From: Patescibacteria group bacterium
GTDB taxonomy: Bacteria > Patescibacteriota > Minisyncoccia > Phycocordibacterales > UBA918
Assembly: GCA_019745315.1 (NCBI GenBank)
Contig: JAIETH010000008.1
Location: 1-34,132 of the forward strand
DNA length: 34,132 bases
Direction of reading: 5' to 3'
Under the pieces are notes generated by a model. It was not told where the DNA came from. It ran no database searches and saw only the letters and a list, made by a program, of their open reading frames with translations. Position 1 is the stretch's first letter, and every line of letters starts with the position of its first letter. Shown here piece by piece: positions 1 to 8,125 of the stretch. The translations under genes were made by a program, and so were the position numbers.

Positions 1-166
1 CCAAACATTGCAGGAGACCAAGCAACTATTCCAGCAGGTATGATTAAGGATACTGCAGGTAACTGTGTGACTCCTCCGGTTGACGTATGTCCAAACATTG
101 CAGGAGACCAAGCAACTATTCCAGCAGGTATGATTAAGGATACTGCAGGTAACTGTGTGACTCCTC
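1..166 (+). repeat. Tandem 90-bp repeat (30 aa), second copy truncated by divergence
   Basis: Bases 1-76 are identical to 91-166 (ccaaacattgcaggagacc...gtgactcctcc); the array probably continues left of the window. Confidence 0.95.
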
Positions 167-1935
167 CTGTGACTGTTCCACTCTGTGATAGTTTTTCTCT
201 TTCGCCTTCTACAATTACCTCTGCACAAGATGTAACCCTTACGTGGGCAACAACAAATGCTGATTCAGTTTCTATTAGTGGTGGCGTTGGTGCTGTAGCG
301 GTTGATGGTTCAGTTACTCGTCTTGTTTCAGAAGATACAACATTTGTACTGACCGCAACAAAGGGTACACAAACTGCTACCTGTCAGGCTGCTGTTGACT
401 TCAATCCAGTATCAAATCCAGTACTTTCATGTGATGCGTTTTCAATCAACCCAAGTTCAGTTGATCGTGGAAATACTGCGACCATGTCATGGAATACAAC
501 AAACGCTGATTCAGTATCTATCGATAACGGTATCGGTTCTGTTTCAGGAGATGGAACTCGTGATATTACGGTAAACGAAGATCGAACATATACACTTACT
601 GCAACTCGTGGTGCGCAAACAATTACCTGTACTGCGCCTGTGTCAGTTAATTCTGACGGAGGCGGAGGTGGTGGAGGTGGTTCAAGTAGTCCTCGTTGTA
701 TAGACTTCGACGCATCTGATACCCGAATTCAGGCTGGTGAGTCAGTAGAGCTTTCATGGCGTACTACTCGTGGAGACAGACTTGTTATCGAACGTGATGT
801 ATTTTCTACTCGCGACGATGACGAAGTAGATCGTGGTTCAGTTATTGTAAAACCTACGAAAGATACGAAGTACACTCTTACCGTGTATCGTGGAAGTCGT
901 AAGGACACCTGTACTACTGAGATCCGTGTAGACGATATTACTACTATCACTACTCGTGATCAGGAGCCGCTTACTTCTATCTCATTCACTAACATTCCGT
1001 ATACTGGTTTTGACGCGGGTCCATTCCTCACAAGCGTGTTCTATACACTTCTCGCTCTCTGGAGCCTTGCAGTTGCATACGTACTTGTAATCAAGCGTGG
1101 TTCAGTACTTGGATTTTCTCTTCCATTTGCACAGCCAGTTATGGGAGGGCACGGTACACTTATGCCGCACAATGAGTTTGTCGCTCATCATGAAGCACGT
1201 GCACATGCACATGTTACTCCTGCGGTGTTTGCGCCAGTTGCTCATACATCTCACGCTCATGTTGCACCTACACACGCTGTGCCTGAGAATCTTCCGACTA
1301 TTGGATATGCTCAGCATGTTGCTTCGAAGGAGGTTGCTCATGAAGTTGTGGCACCCGCAGGAGAGCGTACTACCATCGCATACCTCGAGGATGCAGCTCA
1401 TGCGCACAATGTACTTCTTTCAAGTGATGCACTTCGTGCAATCATCGATCAGGGAGAAACACTTCATGATAACGAAACACTACTCACTGAAGTGATTGCT
1501 CGCGCTAAAGGTGCGTATCCTCGTGAGGACGGATGGATAATCCTCAATCGCGAACGTGTGACCGCACTTTTCGCTGATGAAGAATCAGAGGAAGATACTG
1601 AGGTAGAAGAAGTTTCTACTCCAGTGCACGTAGAAGGTTCAAGTACTCTCGCTGAGGCGATTGTGACGAGTAACACAACTCTTGCATACCAAAAGCTTGG
1701 TGAGTCACCAATCTTTGCTCTCGCTGATGCTGCTGAAGCTCTTGATGCTGTTGTGCGCGCTCGTCGTGGTGCTGGAAGCGCTTCAGACATGCTTATGCGT
1801 GCAGCTGCCGGAGTAACAGATGAGAAATTGAAGAATGCAGTTGTAGCTTTAACAAGCGCAATTGACGGAACATATGATGATGAGTCTGCTGCGATACGTC
1901 TTGCAATCATCAAAGCCCTCAAAGCCGTAGCTTAA
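1..1935 (+). CDS. Partial (5' truncated) surface/membrane protein: 30-aa repeats, three Ig-like/beta-sandwich repeats, poly-Gly linker, one TM helix, His-rich cytoplasmic tail
   Basis: Frame is open from base 1 (PNIAGDQATIPAGM...), so the ATG at 40 is probably internal. Repeated CDxFSxxPS...W.TTNADSVSI...YTLTATRG units; GGGGGGGGGSSS; hydrophobic segment FLTSVFYTLLALWSLAVAYVLVI. Confidence 0.8.
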   Translation, partial: PNIAGDQATIPAGMIKDTAGNCVTPPVDVCPNIAGDQATIPAGMIKDTAGNCVTPPVTVPLCDSFSLSPSTITSAQDVTLTWATTNADSVSISGGVGAVAVDGSVTRLVSEDTTFVLTATKGTQTATCQAAVDFNPVSNPVLSCDAFSINPSSVDRGNTATMSWNTTNADSVSIDNGIGSVSGDGTRDITVNEDRTYTLTATRGAQTITCTAPVSVNSDGGGGGGGGSSSPRCIDFDASDTRIQAGESVELSWRTTRGDRLVIERDVFSTRDDDEVDRGSVIVKPTKDTKYTLTVYRGSRKDTCTTEIRVDDITTITTRDQEPLTSISFTNIPYTGFDAGPFLTSVFYTLLALWSLAVAYVLVIKRGSVLGFSLPFAQPVMGGHGTLMPHNEFVAHHEARAHAHVTPAVFAPVAHTSHAHVAPTHAVPENLPTIGYAQHVASKEVAHEVVAPAGERTTIAYLEDAAHAHNVLLSSDALRAIIDQGETLHDNETLLTEVIARAKGAYPREDGWIILNRERVTALFADEESEEDTEVEEVSTPVHVEGSSTLAEAIVTSNTTLAYQKLGESPIFALADAAEALDAVVRARRGAGSASDMLMRAAAGVTDEKLKNAVVALTSAIDGTYDDESAAIRLAIIKALKAVA

Positions 1936-1955
1936 ATAATGTAAGGTTTGAAATA

Positions 1956-1985
1956 GAAAAAGCGCGCCGTATGGCGCGCTTTTTC
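1956..1985. terminator. Bidirectional intrinsic terminator between convergent genes
   Basis: GAAAAAGCGCGCC-gtat-GGCGCGCTTTTTC, 13-bp perfect stem. Confidence 0.9.
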
Positions 1986-2001
1986 TGTACGTCTCTCATT
2001 A

Positions 2002-3753
2002 CTACGCGTGAGCCTTTGTTTTTATTTCAGTGGTGAGTTTCTCTACAAGTGCTGCGAGAGTTATCTTTTCTGTTGCACCTGCGCGTGACTCAAGTGTGAT
2101 ATCTTCTGCCTCAACTTCTTTATCGCCAATCACCGCAAAGTAGGGAAGGCGTGCAGTTTTTGCTGCTCGTATTTTCTTCCCAAGATTCTCGTCACTTTGA
2201 TCCATCTCTGCGCGAATTCCAGCGTCTTTGAGAGCTGAAAGAATAGTCCGTGCACACGCTTCATGGGCTTCGCCTACCGTCACTATACGAATCTGCTCAG
2301 GAGCAAGCCATAGAGGGAAGTTACCGCCATAATGTTCGATGAGGATTCCGATAAACCGATCAGGAGAACCAACGAGTGCGCGGTGGATCATAACAGGAGT
2401 TTTCTTTTGTCCGTCTGAGTCTATATACGTAAGTCCAAAGCGTGATGGCATACTAAAGTCGAGCTGTACGGTTGAAATTTGCCATGTGCGACCGAGTGCA
2501 TCAACTGCCATAATATCGATTTTCGGTCCATAGAATGCAGCTTCTCCTTCTGCAGATTTAAATTCAATACCTTTTTCTGTAAGAAGTTTTTCAAGGATAC
2601 CTTGAGAGTTTTCCCATACAGAGTCATCGCCAAGATACTTTTCTTTTTTTTGAGGATCGCGGAGTGAGAGGCGCATCCAGTATGATATTCCGTATGTTTT
2701 GAGCGCTTCTTCGATTGCGTTTAAGATTTGAGATATCTCTTCTTCTATCTGATCAGGTCGACAAAATACGTGTCCGTCGTCTTGTGCAAAAGCGCGGAGG
2801 CGGGTGAGCCCTGAAAGCTCTCCAGGACGCTCGTCGCGATACAGGTTTGCAAAGTCAGAATAGCGAATTGGAAGATCTCTATAGCTCCGCATTTGAGACG
2901 CATAGATTTGAGTGTGCTGCGGGCAATTCATCGGTTTCATAAACATCTCATCTTCAACATATTGTGATTTCACAGAGAGCATATCTTCTTTGTATTGATC
3001 ATAGTGACCAGATATTTTGAAAAGCTCCCCTTTATTTATGTTGGGTGTATGTACTTCTCCAAAGCCAAGCTTATTATTGAGCTCTCGGGAATAGCCTACG
3101 ACTGCATTGCGAACAGTGTTCCCTCGGGGTGTCCAGAGTGGCATTCCTGAACCCACAAGGTCAGAGAAGGTAAAGAGATCGAGTTCTTTACCAAGCTTGC
3201 GGTGATCGCGCTTTTTAGCTTCTTCTATTTGAGCGATATATTCATCAAGATCTGCTGCAGTCGCAAATGCGAGTCCATAAATTCGGGTGAGCATGGTATT
3301 TTTTTCGTCTCCTCGCCAGTATGCTCCCGCGATCGTCGTGAGTTTAAATCCATTCGGATCAATTTCTTTAGCAGGATTTTCTAGATGACCGCCACGACAG
3401 AGGTCAGTATATTTGCCAGACGTGTAGAGTGTGATCTTTTCTCCTCGAGCTTCAATTTCGTTTATGAGTTCAATTTTGTATTGATTGCCTTTATAGAATT
3501 CACGTGCTTCGTAAGCCGTTACTTCTTTGTGCTCAAAAGACGTCCATGATGAAAACGTCTTACGCATCGTTGTTTGTATCTTTTTCAGATCTTCATCAGT
3601 TGGTTTTTCTCCATCTCCAAAATCAAAGTCGAAGTAGAACCCCGTATCTATTGCGGGTCCAATAGTATGTTTTGCGTGTGGGTAGTGTTGCAATACAGCG
3701 GCTGCAAGGAGGTGGGCAAGGGTGTGGCGTAGGTTGTTGAGGTTGTTTTCCAT
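2002..3753 (-). CDS. thrS: Threonyl-tRNA synthetase lacking the N-terminal TGS domain
   Basis: HTLAHL and CRGGH editing-domain motifs, class II catalytic core (NCPQHTQIYASQMRSYRDLPIRYSDF, RLRAFAQDDGHVFC), anticodon-binding C-terminus. Confidence 0.95.
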   Translation of the reverse strand: MENNLNNLRHTLAHLLAAAVLQHYPHAKHTIGPAIDTGFYFDFDFGDGEKPTDEDLKKIQTTMRKTFSSWTSFEHKEVTAYEAREFYKGNQYKIELINEIEARGEKITLYTSGKYTDLCRGGHLENPAKEIDPNGFKLTTIAGAYWRGDEKNTMLTRIYGLAFATAADLDEYIAQIEEAKKRDHRKLGKELDLFTFSDLVGSGMPLWTPRGNTVRNAVVGYSRELNNKLGFGEVHTPNINKGELFKISGHYDQYKEDMLSVKSQYVEDEMFMKPMNCPQHTQIYASQMRSYRDLPIRYSDFANLYRDERPGELSGLTRLRAFAQDDGHVFCRPDQIEEEISQILNAIEEALKTYGISYWMRLSLRDPQKKEKYLGDDSVWENSQGILEKLLTEKGIEFKSAEGEAAFYGPKIDIMAVDALGRTWQISTVQLDFSMPSRFGLTYIDSDGQKKTPVMIHRALVGSPDRFIGILIEHYGGNFPLWLAPEQIRIVTVGEAHEACARTILSALKDAGIRAEMDQSDENLGKKIRAAKTARLPYFAVIGDKEVEAEDITLESRAGATEKITLAALVEKLTTEIKTKAHA

Positions 3754-3782
3754 GATTTTGTTTCTAAAGATGATAATAAAAA

Positions 3783-3826
3783 ACGTCCGAGCAAAAAATC
3801 GAGGGATCGATTTTTTGCTCGGACGT
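3783..3826 (-). terminator. T-box intrinsic terminator hairpin
   Basis: ACGTCCGAGCAAAAAATCGA / TCGATTTTTTGCTCGGACGT perfect 20-bp inverted repeat followed on the minus strand by a T tract. Confidence 0.92.
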
Positions 3827-3950
3827 ATCTCAAGCGAGACCGCGGTTCCACCGAGCTTCTGGTCACTAGAGCGACCAGCGCTTTGGAGTCAGATTAGGCA
3901 TTTCTGCGTCTTTTGTGACTGATGGTTGGTAGCCACCACAATCTCTGATA
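3783..3950 (-). promoter_or_regulatory. T-box riboswitch (tRNA-Thr specific, transcription-terminating) controlling thrS
   Basis: Minus strand: specifier hairpin TTGTGGTGG-CTACCAA-CCATCAGTCACAA (ACC at 3930-3928), Stem III CTGGTCG/TGACCAG, GCTCGGTGGAACCGCG T-box, antiterminator GCTCGG/CCGAGC, then a 20-bp terminator. Confidence 0.9.
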
Positions 3951-3955
3951 CCTGT

Positions 3956-3983
3956 ATCCTAGCGCGAAGAAGAGGAATGTCAA
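3956..3983 (-). promoter_or_regulatory. thrS T-box promoter
   Basis: Minus strand TTGACA (3983-3978), 16 nt, TAGGAT (3961-3956); predicted start about 3949, immediately before the specifier hairpin. Confidence 0.65.
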
Positions 3984-4055
3984 TATTTGAAATACCGAGA
4001 ATAGGGGTGTGGTACTATAACCTAGTACTTATTTAAATTTTTAAAGCGTCACCAT

Positions 4056-4646
4056 ATGTCTATGCGTAGTTTTATCCGAAGATCCTTTCTAGGAATCTTT
4101 TGTTTTACTTTTTTTCTTATTCCTCTCGTTCAGGTAGACGCTGCGCAAGAAAAAAATTATTTAGGCGCAGGAATGATTGGGTTAATACGTAATGATGCCA
4201 ATGCAATTTTCTTCCCACCTTCAGGATGGAAAGAAAATAAATCTACAAAAGATATTTTTGTTGAATTTGCTCTGAAATCTAAAAAAGGTATTCCTACTTT
4301 TATCACCGTTGATGAAGTAAGTGGTGTCTATATCTCTGGCAATTACACAGAAATAAAAACATGGAGTGATTTGACTCGACTGTATATTCCTAGTCTAGAG
4401 AAAGATACTGAATACACACATGTCATCAATAAAAGCTTTATGATCGATGGTGTTCAGGGTATCAGGGTAGATACTCCTGGCACAGACGCTCATATGATAA
4501 ATATTTATTTTGAAAAATTCGGTAAAGTATATGTCTTCCATGCGCAGGTTTCTGCTGACAAATGGAAGGTCAAAAAAACTCAATTAGGAATTGAGCAAAG
4601 CATACAGGTATTGAGTGTGCGGAGACTCGGTATCGAGCGACAGTAG
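4056..4646 (+). CDS. Hypothetical secreted protein
   Basis: N-terminal signal peptide (MSMRSFIRRSFLGIFCFTFFLIPLVQVDAAQ), isolated ORF followed by a terminator. Confidence 0.7.
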   Translation: MSMRSFIRRSFLGIFCFTFFLIPLVQVDAAQEKNYLGAGMIGLIRNDANAIFFPPSGWKENKSTKDIFVEFALKSKKGIPTFITVDEVSGVYISGNYTEIKTWSDLTRLYIPSLEKDTEYTHVINKSFMIDGVQGIRVDTPGTDAHMINIYFEKFGKVYVFHAQVSADKWKVKKTQLGIEQSIQVLSVRRLGIERQ

Positions 4647-4662
4647 CTCACGGGCAAAGAAG

Positions 4663-4692
4663 TAAAAACTGCACAGAGATGTGCAGTTTTTA
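4663..4692. terminator. Intrinsic terminator
   Basis: TAAAAACTGCACA-gaga-TGTGCAGTTTTTA, 13-bp stem. Confidence 0.9.
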
Positions 4693-4702
4693 GTGAACGT
4701 CT

Positions 4703-4756
4703 TTCTCAAGTTCTTTAATGGCTTCTACACTATAGAGGGATCTCCATTTTTATGGG
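4703..4756 (-). pseudogene. Decayed duplicate of the dnaE 3' end
   Basis: Matches 4830-4884 apart from one missing base; in the dnaE frame the deletion produces ATAGTGTAG, an immediate stop. Confidence 0.85.
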
Positions 4757-4759
4757 CTC

Positions 4760-4798
4760 AGTGTTTGTCTAAGAGCGAAGCGATTAGGTACAAACACT
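4760..4798. repeat. Imperfect hairpin (REP/MITE-like) between the two copies of the dnaE end
   Basis: AGTGTTTGT-CTAA-gaGCgaaGCga-TTAG-gt-ACAAACACT. Confidence 0.6.
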
Positions 4799-4816
4799 AG
4801 TCCATATTTGGTTTCA

Positions 4817-7800
4817 TTACGTTATATCCTTCTCAAGTTCTTTAATGGCTTCTACCACTATAGAGGGATCTCCATTTTTATGGGAGAGGCGACCTTTTAT
4901 CACCACACACTTTTGAGGAACGCAGAGTTCGCGCTTTTCAGCCAGGACAGTAGGGAAAACGACGGCTTCAATGCTCGCTATTTTGTCGCCTATTTTAATA
5001 AATGCCATGCGGTCACCTTTCTTCGTCATGATCTCGCGACTCTCTTCAATGATGCCTGCAACCACTACTGGCACTCCCTCGCGTTCATCAGCTCGTACGC
5101 TCGCAATCGTGGGACGCTTCTTCAAGCCATTTTGGTATGCATCAAGTGGATGACCGGACACATACACACCCAAGAGTTCTTTTTCCCATACAAGCTTTTG
5201 AGCGTCGGGAACTGCTGGAATCGGCTCGAGTGTTATTGGATGTTCAACAGATACTCCGCTTCCTGCAAAGAGTGAGTCTTGGCTTGCGCTCGCGAATGCC
5301 TGAATCTCTTTAATATACGCAAGCATCATATCGACGTTGTGAAGAAGTGTCCCGCGATCATTAAATCGATCAAGCGCTCCGGTCATAATAAGAGCCTCAA
5401 GGGATTTTTTGTTAAAACTTTTAACCGGAACTCGCGAGAGGAAGTTGGGGAGTGAAGTAAATGGTCCGCGCGTTTTGCGTTCTTCAATCAATGCTTCAGC
5501 AACTCCTGTCCCAAAATTTTTAATAGAAGCAAGTCCAAAACGAATTGTTTGAGTCCCTGGAACTACAGAGAAATCATCAAAACTTTCGTTTACGTCTGGT
5601 GGGAGTATTTCAATTCCCATGCGTTCACACTCACTGATGATTTCGTAGATTTTTTCAACGTCTCCTGAGTCGGCGGTCAAAACTGCCGACATGTATTCGA
5701 CAGGATAGTTCGCTTTCATGTATGCGGTTTGATACGCTACGCGACCGTAGCTTGCTGCATGTGCTTTATTGAATCCGTACGCAGCAAATGGCTCAATGAG
5801 TTTCCATAATTTCTCTCCTTTATCAGGAGTGAGTTTGCCGTATTCAGCAAAACCTTTGAGAAGCTTTTCTTTTTCAGCTTCCATCACGGCAGGAATCTTC
5901 TTTCCCATTGCTTTACGAAGCTTGTCTGCTTCAAGCCACGAATACCCAGCGAGCGTTATGGCAACCATCAAAACGTCGTCCTGGTATGTCACCACTCCAT
6001 ATGAGCGATCGAGAATATCTTTAAGGCGCGGATCAAGGTAGGTGATGAGTCGAGGGTTGTGTTTGCGCTCAATATACTGAGGAATAGATTCCATCGGTCC
6101 TGGTCGGTAGAGCGCAACCATCGCATTGATATCGTGAATGCTCGAAGGCTTAAGTTCCTTTAGGAAGTGTGTCATACCAGAGCCTCCCATTTGGAATACT
6201 CCCATCGTTTCGCCACGCGCAAGCATTTCAAAAGTTAATTTGTCGTCGATGGGTACGTTTTCAATATCAACGTCAATGTTGCGAATGCGCGCTACACGCT
6301 TTACCGACTCAGCAAGAATCGCCAGGTTTTTAATTCCCAAGAAGTCGAACTTCAGAAGTCCAACACCGTCTTCTCCCACGGAGTACATGTCGTACTGGGT
6401 GATAATTTTTCCACCCTTCGGGTCGGGTTGCACAGGCACAAAGTGGGTGAGAGGCTCAGGAGAAATCACCACACCGGCTGCATGCACTGAGATGTGTCGG
6501 GCTTTCCCTTCAATTTTCTTTGCGAGGTCAATAATCTCTTTTGTATCAGGATCTTTTTTATAGAGTTCTTTAAGATCAGGCTCTATGTCGATTGCGCGCT
6601 CAATGGTCATCGCAAATCCTTGGCTACCCATGGGGATCAACTTCGCAATTCTGTCTCCGGTCCCATATGGGTGACCGAGTGCACGTGCTACGTCGCGCAC
6701 GGCAGCTCGTGCCATCATGGTTCCAAACGTTCCGATCTGGGCTACTTTATCAGCGCCATATTTACGTCGCGCATAGTCGATCATTTCGTCACGCCTATTA
6801 TCGGCATAATCCATATCGATATCAGGAGCAGAGGGTCGTTCAGGATTGAGGAATCGTTCAAAGGGAAGTTTGTATTCAAGAGGATCTACGGTGGTGATGC
6901 CGAGAGAATAGGTTACGAGAGAGCTTGCAACAGATCCTCTGATTGTTGTGAGGATTTTTTGTTTGCGCGCTTCATTGATAAGGTCTGCTACCACGAGAAA
7001 GTATTTTGAATACCCTTTCATTTTGATAACAGAAAGCTCGTATGCAATACGCTTTTCTACTTCTTCTCCCGAAAGTCCACGCCACACTAGTCCCTTGCGT
7101 GCCTCTTCTTCGAGTTGCTCGTCAGGTGTTTTTCCGCTCGCGATAGGGAAGTCAGGGAAATACCAGCTTCCAAGAGTGATTTCAACAGAGCATGAGTCGG
7201 CAATTTTTAGTGTGTTTTGGAGTGCTTCAGGATAGTCTTTAAAATACGAAACCGCTTTATCTTGCGATATAAAGGAAAAGTCTTCGTTGCGGTCATTCAT
7301 TCCTGAGGTGGTATCGACAGTACCTCCCATTCCGATTTTAACCATCACTTCGCGCGCGCGGCGATCTTCAGGATCAAGATAGTACGTGTCATGAGCAGCA
7401 ACTAAAGGTACACTTTCTGTTTTGGAAAGAGCGACAATTTTTTTCATTAAGTCCATGTGACCCGCAATTTCTGGATGATGTGTGATTTCTAAGTAGCAGC
7501 GATCTTTAAAAATACTTTGGTACCATGAAAGAGTCGCACGCGCCTTTTCTACGTCATCATTTTTAAGTGCGTGACTAGTCTCTCCTGAAAAAGAGGGGAT
7601 GATAGCTATAATTCCTTCCTGGTATTTTTCAAGATGCGCGCGGTCGAGTCGTGGTCGATAATAGAAACCATTCATGTATGACTGCGTCACCAACTCCATG
7701 AGGTTTCTATAGCCCTCATTATTTTGAGCAAGAAGTACGATACGCGCATGAGGCTTGTCGTGTGGCTCTTTATCAAAAAGAGTGCGTGGTGCTAGGTATG

Positions 7801-8008
7801 CATCAATTCCAATGATTGGTTTGATTTCAGCTTTCTTGCATGCTTGATAAAACTCAATAGCACCATAGAGGTTGCCGTTATCGGTAAGCGCAAGAGCGGC
7901 CATACCTTCTTCTTTGGCACGATCGACAAGTTCATCAATGGTAGGGAGTGCATTGAGAAGCGAGTAGTGAGAGTGGGTGTGGAGGTGAACAAAACGCGAG
8001 TCTGACAT
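4817..8008 (-). CDS. dnaE: DNA polymerase III subunit alpha
   Basis: PHP domain (HTHSHYSLLNALPTIDEL), catalytic PDIDMDYADNRRDEMIDYARRKYG, GFNKAHAASYGRVAYQTAYMKANYPVEYMSAVL, OB fold at the C-terminus. Confidence 0.97.
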   Translation of the reverse strand: MSDSRFVHLHTHSHYSLLNALPTIDELVDRAKEEGMAALALTDNGNLYGAIEFYQACKKAEIKPIIGIDAYLAPRTLFDKEPHDKPHARIVLLAQNNEGYRNLMELVTQSYMNGFYYRPRLDRAHLEKYQEGIIAIIPSFSGETSHALKNDDVEKARATLSWYQSIFKDRCYLEITHHPEIAGHMDLMKKIVALSKTESVPLVAAHDTYYLDPEDRRAREVMVKIGMGGTVDTTSGMNDRNEDFSFISQDKAVSYFKDYPEALQNTLKIADSCSVEITLGSWYFPDFPIASGKTPDEQLEEEARKGLVWRGLSGEEVEKRIAYELSVIKMKGYSKYFLVVADLINEARKQKILTTIRGSVASSLVTYSLGITTVDPLEYKLPFERFLNPERPSAPDIDMDYADNRRDEMIDYARRKYGADKVAQIGTFGTMMARAAVRDVARALGHPYGTGDRIAKLIPMGSQGFAMTIERAIDIEPDLKELYKKDPDTKEIIDLAKKIEGKARHISVHAAGVVISPEPLTHFVPVQPDPKGGKIITQYDMYSVGEDGVGLLKFDFLGIKNLAILAESVKRVARIRNIDVDIENVPIDDKLTFEMLARGETMGVFQMGGSGMTHFLKELKPSSIHDINAMVALYRPGPMESIPQYIERKHNPRLITYLDPRLKDILDRSYGVVTYQDDVLMVAITLAGYSWLEADKLRKAMGKKIPAVMEAEKEKLLKGFAEYGKLTPDKGEKLWKLIEPFAAYGFNKAHAASYGRVAYQTAYMKANYPVEYMSAVLTADSGDVEKIYEIISECERMGIEILPPDVNESFDDFSVVPGTQTIRFGLASIKNFGTGVAEALIEERKTRGPFTSLPNFLSRVPVKSFNKKSLEALIMTGALDRFNDRGTLLHNVDMMLAYIKEIQAFASASQDSLFAGSGVSVEHPITLEPIPAVPDAQKLVWEKELLGVYVSGHPLDAYQNGLKKRPTIASVRADEREGVPVVVAGIIEESREIMTKKGDRMAFIKIGDKIASIEAVVFPTVLAEKRELCVPQKCVVIKGRLSHKNGDPSIVVEAIKELEKDIT

Positions 8009-8017
8009 AGTGGTGTC

Positions 8018-8023
8018 ATTATA
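8018..8023 (-). promoter_or_regulatory. dnaE -10 element close to the start codon
   Basis: Minus strand TATAAT, 9 nt, ATG. Confidence 0.55.
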
Positions 8024-8065
8024 GTGTGCGCTCGCGTGATTGGGAAACTGGGGAAAGAGATACTA

Positions 8066-8095
8066 TTGACATATAGTATATATAAGTTGTATAAT
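8066..8095 (+). promoter_or_regulatory. Strong sigma70-type promoter for the 8126 ORF
   Basis: TTGACA (8066-8071), 18 nt, TATAAT (8090-8095). Confidence 0.75.
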
Positions 8096-8125
8096 CTTTT
8101 TAGATTTTAACCCGGAGAACAGCTC

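Noticed and set aside
1-180. CRISPR array
   Set aside because: Repeats are contiguous 90-bp in-frame coding units without spacers.
1464-1922. Long antisense ORFs in the track (e.g. 1464-1922 -, 20878-21336 -, 26596-27027 -)
   Set aside because: They lie opposite strongly supported genes and have composition typical of mirrored codon bias, with no recognisable domains.
4808-5275. 155-aa plus-strand ORF opposite dnaE
   Set aside because: Fully antisense to the conserved C-terminal dnaE coding region; no domain or start-site support.
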